A stretch of DNA of 6,042 nucleotides from Bacteroidales bacterium M5 (lineage in GTDB: Bacteria; Bacteroidota; Bacteroidia; Bacteroidales; Muribaculaceae): NCBI GenBank assembly GCA_001689535.1, contig LUJP01000037.1, positions 1 through 6,042 on the forward strand. Reading direction: 5' to 3'. The translations under genes and the position numbers were made by a program. Every line of letters begins with the position of its first letter. Position 1 is the first letter of the stretch. The notes below the pieces were generated by a model. The model was not told the DNA's origin and made no database searches. It saw nothing but the letters and a program-made list of their open reading frames with translations. Below, in pieces: positions 1-4,426 of the stretch.

Positions 1-7
1 GATACAT
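1..7 (-). CDS. Possible start of a minus-strand gene cut by the window edge
   Basis: On the minus strand an ATG lies at 7-5, with only ATG TAT plus one base inside the window. It is preceded by AAGGAG (23-18) at a 10-nt spacing. The gene would be co-oriented with the membrane protein at 64-510 and would start 56 bp after its stop, so the two could be co-transcribed. Nothing can be said about the product. The ribosome site is the only real support; it is notable because the other genes here have none. The ATG also sits inside a 10-bp palindrome (2-11, ATACATGTAT), so chance is possible. Confidence 0.27.
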
Positions 8-17
8 GTATTGTTGA

Positions 18-23
18 CTCCTT
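18..23 (-). promoter_or_regulatory. Shine-Dalgarno-like AAGGAG before the left-edge ATG
   Basis: The plus strand reads CTCCTT, which is AAGGAG on the minus strand, 10 nt before the ATG at 7-5. It is the only strong Shine-Dalgarno match ahead of a plausible start codon in the window, and it decides the tentative call of an edge gene. Confidence 0.3.
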
Positions 24-63
24 TTAACAACCATTATTTTACATTGACCGGAATAACTTTGAA

Positions 64-510
64 TCAACGGGGAAAAGCCAGGCATATTACTAACACTGCA
101 ATACCTAAGACAACCCAAGGCAAAACGGCGAAATAGAATACAACGGATGCAACAGGCCGGAACGTATAAAGATGCTTTCGTTCGGAGTAAGGCATACGTT
201 CATATTCCCCTATTGTATTTTCGGCAAGTGAAGTAGCCTTGAGGCGCACAATCAGCCATTTTGCTATCAGATAATTAACTCCAAGCAATATGGCAATAAG
301 CAATAGTGCATGGTCATGAATCGATCCGAACAATCTCGCATAAGCGAAAACACCGATGGACTCCAACGGTATAAAGCTAAACATCAGCACCGCCATTATT
401 ATAGGGTACTCCTCGTCTACCTTAAACGGCTGTCTGAAATAAAACTCCTGGGCAGCCATGCGGGTGAGTAGCCATCGCCTGACTAAGTATTTGCTTATTC
501 GGCTAATCAT
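64..510 (-). CDS. Small predicted membrane protein, three transmembrane helices, function unknown
   Basis: From the ATG at 510 this is a 148-residue protein that I do not recognise. Three hydrophobic segments are visible, at about residues 36-58, 68-90 and 121-145. They are separated by short polar stretches, including a charged loop at about 91-118. The N-terminus is basic (RR at 11-12, R17), which favours a cytoplasmic N-terminal end. The frame is open further upstream to an ATG at 594 (176 residues). I prefer 510 because a TAnnTTTG promoter box (552-545) lies inside the longer version and would put the transcript start at about 538, leaving a leader of roughly 28 nt. A third ATG at 459 is also possible. 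There is no Shine-Dalgarno at any of the three. The gene is divergent from the sulfatase and looks more AT-rich than the enzyme genes, so it is probably unrelated to the glycan enzymes. It ends in TGA at 66-64. Confidence 0.72.
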   Translation of the reverse strand: MISRISKYLVRRWLLTRMAAQEFYFRQPFKVDEEYPIIMAVLMFSFIPLESIGVFAYARLFGSIHDHALLLIAILLGVNYLIAKWLIVRLKATSLAENTIGEYERMPYSERKHLYTFRPVASVVFYFAVLPWVVLGIAVLVICLAFPR

Positions 511-544
511 CTTATGAGATACTGTAAAGCATATTGTTATTTTA

Positions 545-552
545 CAAAGATA
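545..552 (-). promoter_or_regulatory. Candidate Bacteroidota -7 box (TATCTTTG) for the membrane-protein gene
   Basis: The minus strand reads TATCTTTG, an exact match to the TAnnTTTG -7 consensus of Bacteroidota sigma-ABfr promoters. It lies 34 bp before the ATG at 510. No good TTTG -33 element is seen at the usual spacing of about 19-21 bp; the nearest TTG motifs are at spacings of about 11 and 29. The placement so close to a start codon supports it, while the missing -33 element weakens it. Confidence 0.5.
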
Positions 553-600
553 AGGGTAAATCGCAATAGTAATAAAATTATCAAATAAAATCATTCCGAA

Positions 601-623
601 GCGATAGCGTATCGCCGTTTTTT
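601..623 (+). promoter_or_regulatory. Short palindrome plus T6: terminator-like hairpin or operator
   Basis: GCGATA (601-606) and TATCGC (610-615) are perfect inverted arms around a 3-nt centre GCG. They are followed by CG and six T (618-623). Read as RNA this resembles a short intrinsic terminator on the plus strand, but no plus-strand gene lies upstream of it in the window. Read as DNA, the palindrome covers the place where the -33 element of the sulfatase promoter should be, since the -7 box is at 626-633. That would suit a repressor or activator site. The sequence cannot distinguish the two readings. Confidence 0.4.
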
Positions 624-625
624 AT

Positions 626-633
626 TAAGTTTG
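626..633 (+). promoter_or_regulatory. Candidate -7 box (TAAGTTTG) for the sulfatase-fucosidase unit
   Basis: TAAGTTTG matches the Bacteroidota -7 consensus TAnnTTTG and lies 89 bp before the sulfatase ATG. Transcription would start near 638-642, giving an mRNA leader of about 80 nt that contains the hairpin at 655-677. No TTTG is present at -33; the palindrome 601-615 lies there instead, which would fit a promoter needing an activator. Confidence 0.48.
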
Positions 634-654
634 CATGGGTGAAATTATGTGCTA

Positions 655-677
655 TCGAATCCGGGTGTCGGATTCGA
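655..677 (+). repeat. 9-bp perfect inverted repeat, likely leader hairpin of the sulfatase mRNA
   Basis: TCGAATCCG (655-663) and CGGATTCGA (669-677) pair perfectly around the 5-nt loop GGTGT. The element lies between the predicted transcription start and the sulfatase ATG, 45 bp before the latter. No T-run follows on either strand, so it is not a standard terminator. It could be an operator or an RNA structure in the leader. GCTATCG at 651-657 is also the inverse of CGATAGC at 602-608, linking this element to the palindrome upstream of the promoter box. Confidence 0.55.
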
Positions 678-722
678 CCCTGAAGTAGCCGCAATTAATC
701 TTACAATCCATTATAATCAGCC

Positions 723-2312
723 ATGAAAATGACAAACAATCTGTCTCTGATCATTCCATCAGTTTCAGTACTCGCCATGATGCCGACAGCTGTAAGTTGT
801 GGTAAGGCTAAAGCCAAGGAATCAAAGATTCCCGAACGACCCAACATCGTGTATATAATGACGGATGATCACACGGCTCAGATGATGAGCGCTTACGATA
901 CGCGCCATATATCTACGCCCAACCTCGACCGTATTGCCAATGATGGCGTTAAGTTCACACGCAGCTATGTGGCCAACTCACTCTCCGGCCCCAGCCGCGC
1001 CTGTATGCTAACGGGCAAACACAGCCACAAGAACGGTTTTACCGACAATGAGAACAGTGTGTTCAACGGCGATCAGCCAACTTTCCCCAAATATCTCCAA
1101 AACGCCGGTTATCAGACTGCTATTTTCGGCAAATGGCATCTCGAAAGTCTGCCTCAAGGCTTCGACAAATGGTCGGTACTCCCCGGTCAGGGCGACTACT
1201 GGAATCCCAACTTCATTGAAATGACCGGTGATACAGTCCAGTATCATGGTTATCTTACCAACATCATAACCGACCGCAGTCTCGACTGGCTCGAAAACGA
1301 ACGCGACCCTGAAAAACCGTTCTGCCTGCTGATTCACCATAAAGCTATACACCGCGACTGGCTGCCTGACACATGCGATCTAACCCTTTACGAAGATAAG
1401 ACGTTTGAGCTTCCGGCTAACTTCCGCGACAACTACGAAGGACGTCCGGCTGCCGAAGCGGCTGAAATGCGCATAGACCGCGACATGGATCTCATCTACG
1501 ATTTAAAGATGGATCACCCCGACAAAGACAGCCGACTCAAAAAGACATACCAAAGCTTCATAGGCCGCATGGATTCGGCTCAACGCGCCAAATTCGACGA
1601 ATTCTACAACCCGATTATAGAGGATTTCTATTCAAAGAATCTCAAGGGTGAAGAGCTTGCCGAGTGGAAATACCAGCGCTATATGCGCGACTACGCCAAA
1701 GTCGTGAAGAGTCTTGACGACAACGTAGGTCGTGTACTCAAATACCTCGAAGACCACGACATGCTTAAAAATACGCTCGTAGTCTACACCTCCGACCAGG
1801 GTTTCTACATGGGTGAGCACGGTTGGTTCGACAAACGCTTCATGTATGAGGAGTCACTCAACACTCCGCTCGTAATGATGCTTCCCGAAGGTCTCAATGC
1901 CCGTGGCAACATCAACGAAATGGTTCAGAACATCGACTACGCCCCGACATTCCTCGATCTTGCAGGCATAGAAAAGCCTGCCGATATGCAGGGGGTGTCA
2001 CTCGTTCCGCTGCTCAAGGGCGAACATCCCGACAACTGGCGTAATTCCATATATTATCATTTCTATGAATACCCCGCGGAGCACATGGTGAAACGTCATT
2101 ATGGTGTGCGTAACGACCGTTATAAACTTATGCACTTCTATAACGATATTGATAAATGGGAACTTTACGATCTTCAGAACGACCCGATGGAAATGAAAAA
2201 CATCTACGGCCAGCCCGGCACCGAAGAAATTACAGCAGGCATGATGAAGGAACTAAAGCGTCTGCAGGAAGAATATGACGACCCCATCCGTTTCACATAC
2301 CCGATTGACTAA
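723..2312 (+). CDS. Secreted S1-family sulfatase (Ser-type), N-acetylglucosamine-6-sulfatase-like
   Basis: This 529-residue enzyme should hydrolyse sulfate esters on a glycan in the periplasm or at the cell surface. The hydrophobic N-terminus ends in AVSC with Cys26, a passable lipobox, so it is probably a lipoprotein. Metal-site DD is at 48-49. The maturation motif SGPSRACMLTG spans 88-98: Ser88 would be oxidised to formylglycine, Arg92 is conserved, and a Ser-type site needs the radical-SAM maturase anSME. GKWHL (136-140) supplies Lys137 and His139, and the second metal/sulfate region has HHKAIH (205-210), SDQG (357-360) and Lys371 in FDKRFMYEESL. A helical stretch at about 275-340 with WKYQRYMRDY (315-324) and DDNVGRVL (332-339), together with the HHKAxH block, is typical of bacterial sulfatases grouped with GlcNAc-6-sulfatase (SulfAtlas S1_11 or a neighbour); this subfamily call is from memory of motifs. 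Length is normal and all key residues are present. No Shine-Dalgarno precedes the ATG; Met3 is an alternative start. The fucosidase follows after 23 bp. Confidence 0.93.
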   Translation: MKMTNNLSLIIPSVSVLAMMPTAVSCGKAKAKESKIPERPNIVYIMTDDHTAQMMSAYDTRHISTPNLDRIANDGVKFTRSYVANSLSGPSRACMLTGKHSHKNGFTDNENSVFNGDQPTFPKYLQNAGYQTAIFGKWHLESLPQGFDKWSVLPGQGDYWNPNFIEMTGDTVQYHGYLTNIITDRSLDWLENERDPEKPFCLLIHHKAIHRDWLPDTCDLTLYEDKTFELPANFRDNYEGRPAAEAAEMRIDRDMDLIYDLKMDHPDKDSRLKKTYQSFIGRMDSAQRAKFDEFYNPIIEDFYSKNLKGEELAEWKYQRYMRDYAKVVKSLDDNVGRVLKYLEDHDMLKNTLVVYTSDQGFYMGEHGWFDKRFMYEESLNTPLVMMLPEGLNARGNINEMVQNIDYAPTFLDLAGIEKPADMQGVSLVPLLKGEHPDNWRNSIYYHFYEYPAEHMVKRHYGVRNDRYKLMHFYNDIDKWELYDLQNDPMEMKNIYGQPGTEEITAGMMKELKRLQEEYDDPIRFTYPID

Positions 2313-2335
2313 TATCGATATAACAGATATCTACT

Positions 2336-4210
2336 ATGATTCTATCAAATCTGACCCGAATGGCAGGGCTTTCTGTTCTTGCCGCCCTTATGTGCTCAGC
2401 TTGTGCGGATAAGGAAAAGAAATATGTAAAAGAAGTCACTTTTCCCGAAGACGCCACAATGGAACAGCGCGTGGAAATGGCTTCGAATCTCGTTCCCGCA
2501 CCCAAGCAGCTTGCATGGCAGGATCTTGAAATGACGGCATTCCTTCATTTCGGCGTAAACACATTCACCGATCGCGAATGGGGCGAAGGCACAGAAGATC
2601 CCAACGTGTTCAATCCCACCAATCTCGACACCGACCAGTGGGTCAAGACGCTCAAGGATGCCGGATTCAAACTCGTGATGCTTACAGCCAAGCATCACGA
2701 CGGATTCTGCCTCTGGCCCTCTGCCACAACTGACCACAGCGTGAAATCATCGTCATGGATGAATGGTCAGGGCGACGTAGTGAAAGCACTCCGCGAGTCA
2801 TGCGACAAATACGACATGAAACTCGGCCTCTACCTCTCTCCCTGGGACCGCAACGCTCCTTCCTACGGCGATTCCCCGGCCTATAACGACTTGTTCGTGG
2901 CCCAGCTCACCGAGCTTCTCTCCAACTACGGCAAGATTGACGAAGTATGGTTCGATGGCGCATGCGGCGAAGGCCCCAACGGTAAAAAACAGGAATATGA
3001 CTTCGTGCGCTTCCACGATGTGATCCACCGGCTGCAGCCCGATGCCGTTGTAGCCATCTCGGGCGAAGATGTGCGCTGGGTAGGCAACGAGGCCGGACAG
3101 GGACGCGAGACCGAGTGGAGCGTCACTCCTCTCACCCCCCATACCATCGCCCACTCCGACAGCATCAACTCCGCTCTCGACATCAATGGCATGAGCACCG
3201 ATCTCGGAAGCCGCGAGCTTATCGCCAAAGCCGACCGTCTCTACTGGTGGCCGGCCGAAGTCGACGTGAGCATTCGTCCGGGATGGTTCTTCCATGACAC
3301 CGAACAGCCCAAGTCGCTCCGCGAGCTTGCCGAAATCTATATGCGCTCAGTTGGTCGCAACGCCGTGCTTCTCCTCAACATCCCGCCGAACCGACAGGGT
3401 CGGATAGAGCCTGCCGACAGCACACGTCTTATCGAACTCAAACAATGGATTGACCGCAGCTTCTCCGACAATCTGGTTGAAGGCCCTGCCGGTGACCTCA
3501 CATGGAAAATCAAACCCGACAGCAAATTCAACACCGTGGTTCTGGCCGAAGACATAGCCAAAGGACAGCGCGTGGAGAAATTCGATATCGAGGCCAATAT
3601 AGACGGTACATGGACCAAAGTGACCGAAGGCACCACCATAGGCAAGAAACGCATCCTGATGTTCCCTGCCATAAAGGCCTCGGAAATCCGCATTGTCATA
3701 AACTCCACCAGAGGAAAAGCTGAGATTTTCGCTCCGCAAGCCTATATGGTCGAGATGCCTCAGGCCTCAGGACAGTCCATCACCGGTTACGTAAGCGCTC
3801 CGGTCGATTCATGGAAAGCAACCGACGGATCTGACATCAGCGCACTCACCGACAAAGAGGATGCCACAATGTGGACCGCTCCGGCCGGCAGCCGTGAAAT
3901 CACCATCGACCTCGGCAAGACAGAAGATGTGAGCGGTTTCGTCTACATCCCGCGCCAGGACGGCAAGAAAGAGGGCATGGCCTTCCATTACAAATTCTTC
4001 ACCTCTATGGACGGAAAGAACTGGACAGAGGCCAAAACCCCGGGCGAGTTCTCCAACATAGTCAACAACCCCATCCCCCAGCGTGTATATCTCGGTTCAC
4101 CCGTAAAAGCACGCTTCGTCAAACTCGAAGTCAGCGAAAACGCCATGGGAGACAATGGCCTTACCGCAGCTGCCTTCAGGGTTCTTGTTCCCCAGACAGG
4201 CGGTAAATAA
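2336..4210 (+). CDS. GH29 alpha-L-fucosidase, probably 1,3/1,4-specific, with C-terminal F5/8 (CBM32-like) domain
   Basis: This 624-residue enzyme should release terminal alpha-L-fucose with retention. A short signal ends at MCSAC; Cys23 is the likely lipidated residue, so a periplasmic or surface lipoprotein is expected. The GH29 barrel covers about 45-375: HFGVNTF (71-77), AKHHDGFCLWPS (118-129, active-site His120/His121), and the nucleophile Asp207 in EVWFDG. VRWVGNEAG (246-254) holds Glu252, my best acid/base candidate, 45 residues after the nucleophile. PAEVDVSIRPGW (306-317) also follows. VRWVGNE and PAExDVSIRPGW are hallmarks of the GH29 subfamily acting on alpha-1,3/1,4-fucose of Lewis-type branches. 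A beta-sandwich (about 385-475) comes next, then an F5/8 type C domain (about 484-618) with ITIDLGK, SMDGKNW and ARFVKLEV, likely binding galactose or related sugars. It is co-oriented with the sulfatase 23 bp upstream, without a promoter box or Shine-Dalgarno in the gap, which holds the small palindromes ATATCGATAT (2312-2321) and AGATATCT (2325-2332). Transcription should stop at 4254-4296. Confidence 0.95.
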   Translation: MILSNLTRMAGLSVLAALMCSACADKEKKYVKEVTFPEDATMEQRVEMASNLVPAPKQLAWQDLEMTAFLHFGVNTFTDREWGEGTEDPNVFNPTNLDTDQWVKTLKDAGFKLVMLTAKHHDGFCLWPSATTDHSVKSSSWMNGQGDVVKALRESCDKYDMKLGLYLSPWDRNAPSYGDSPAYNDLFVAQLTELLSNYGKIDEVWFDGACGEGPNGKKQEYDFVRFHDVIHRLQPDAVVAISGEDVRWVGNEAGQGRETEWSVTPLTPHTIAHSDSINSALDINGMSTDLGSRELIAKADRLYWWPAEVDVSIRPGWFFHDTEQPKSLRELAEIYMRSVGRNAVLLLNIPPNRQGRIEPADSTRLIELKQWIDRSFSDNLVEGPAGDLTWKIKPDSKFNTVVLAEDIAKGQRVEKFDIEANIDGTWTKVTEGTTIGKKRILMFPAIKASEIRIVINSTRGKAEIFAPQAYMVEMPQASGQSITGYVSAPVDSWKATDGSDISALTDKEDATMWTAPAGSREITIDLGKTEDVSGFVYIPRQDGKKEGMAFHYKFFTSMDGKNWTEAKTPGEFSNIVNNPIPQRVYLGSPVKARFVKLEVSENAMGDNGLTAAAFRVLVPQTGGK

Positions 4211-4253
4211 ACACAGAACCGCATTCTCCACCCGACATACTGTATTTTACCAA

Positions 4254-4296
4254 GCGGCGAGACAGATTGATTACCTGTCTCGCCGCCTTATTTATT
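4254..4296 (+). terminator. Intrinsic terminator after the fucosidase gene
   Basis: A perfect 12-bp stem, GCGGCGAGACAG (4254-4265) with CTGTCTCGCCGC (4275-4286), encloses a 9-nt loop and is followed by a T-rich stretch (4288-4296). It begins 43 bp after the fucosidase stop codon. The T stretch is interrupted by A, but the stem is long and GC-rich. The opposite strand has no comparable T-run, so it should act mainly on plus-strand transcripts. It separates the sulfatase-fucosidase unit from the next gene. Confidence 0.83.
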
Positions 4297-4358
4297 CAGT
4301 TGGCGCTCAAAGACCTTCTTTAATTTGGATCCCCATAAGATAGTCCAATTGATTAGCC

Positions 4359-4400
4359 ACAAAGTTACATATCGTTCAGAGCTTTTTGCAATAACTTTGT
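4359..4400. repeat. 9-bp inverted repeat containing the downstream promoter box
   Basis: ACAAAGTTA (4359-4367) and TAACTTTGT (4392-4400) are exact inverted copies separated by 24 bp. The right arm contains a plus-strand TAACTTTG promoter box and the left arm contains the same box on the minus strand. It could be a two-half-site operator over the promoter, a pair of divergent promoter boxes, or coincidence driven by the AT-rich box itself. Confidence 0.42.
4392..4399 (+). promoter_or_regulatory. Candidate -7 box (TAACTTTG) for the GH95-like gene
   Basis: TAACTTTG matches TAnnTTTG exactly and lies 27 bp before the ATG at 4427, downstream of a strong terminator. Transcription would start near 4404-4408 with a leader of only about 20 nt. 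No convincing -33 TTTG is seen at 19-21 bp spacing. The position between a terminator and a gene start makes it a good candidate for a separate promoter. Confidence 0.52.
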
Positions 4401-4426
4401 CAGAGATTACTTGATTTATCACCGAT

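Noticed and set aside
2..11. 10-bp palindrome ATACATGTAT at the left edge
   Set aside because: Short and AT-rich, overlapping a possible start codon; no second copy or context to support a site.
54..61. TAACTTTG promoter-like octamer on the plus strand just after the membrane-protein stop
   Set aside because: It points into the opposite strand of the membrane gene, has no -33 element and no plus-strand gene downstream before the sulfatase. Kept only as a possible antisense source in the findings.
651..685. tRNA-like T-arm (TTCGA with flanking CCC/GGG), possible tRNA remnant or attachment site
   Set aside because: The 5-bp stem plus 7-nt loop of a T-arm cannot be formed, and no acceptor, anticodon arm or CCA is present. 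The simple 9-bp hairpin explains the symmetry.
1008..1352. Minus-strand open frame of 114 codons inside the sulfatase gene
   Set aside because: It overlaps the catalytic core of an intact sulfatase and has no ribosome site or recognisable product.
2798..3295. Long minus-strand open frame (165 codons) inside the fucosidase gene, plus several other antisense frames
   Set aside because: They lie wholly within a gene with clear GH29 motifs and strong C/G third-position preference, which opens antisense frames by chance. No start signals or recognisable domains.
4155..4343. Plus-strand 62-codon frame across the fucosidase end and the terminator
   Set aside because: It starts inside the fucosidase and runs through the terminator hairpin; no sign of coding.
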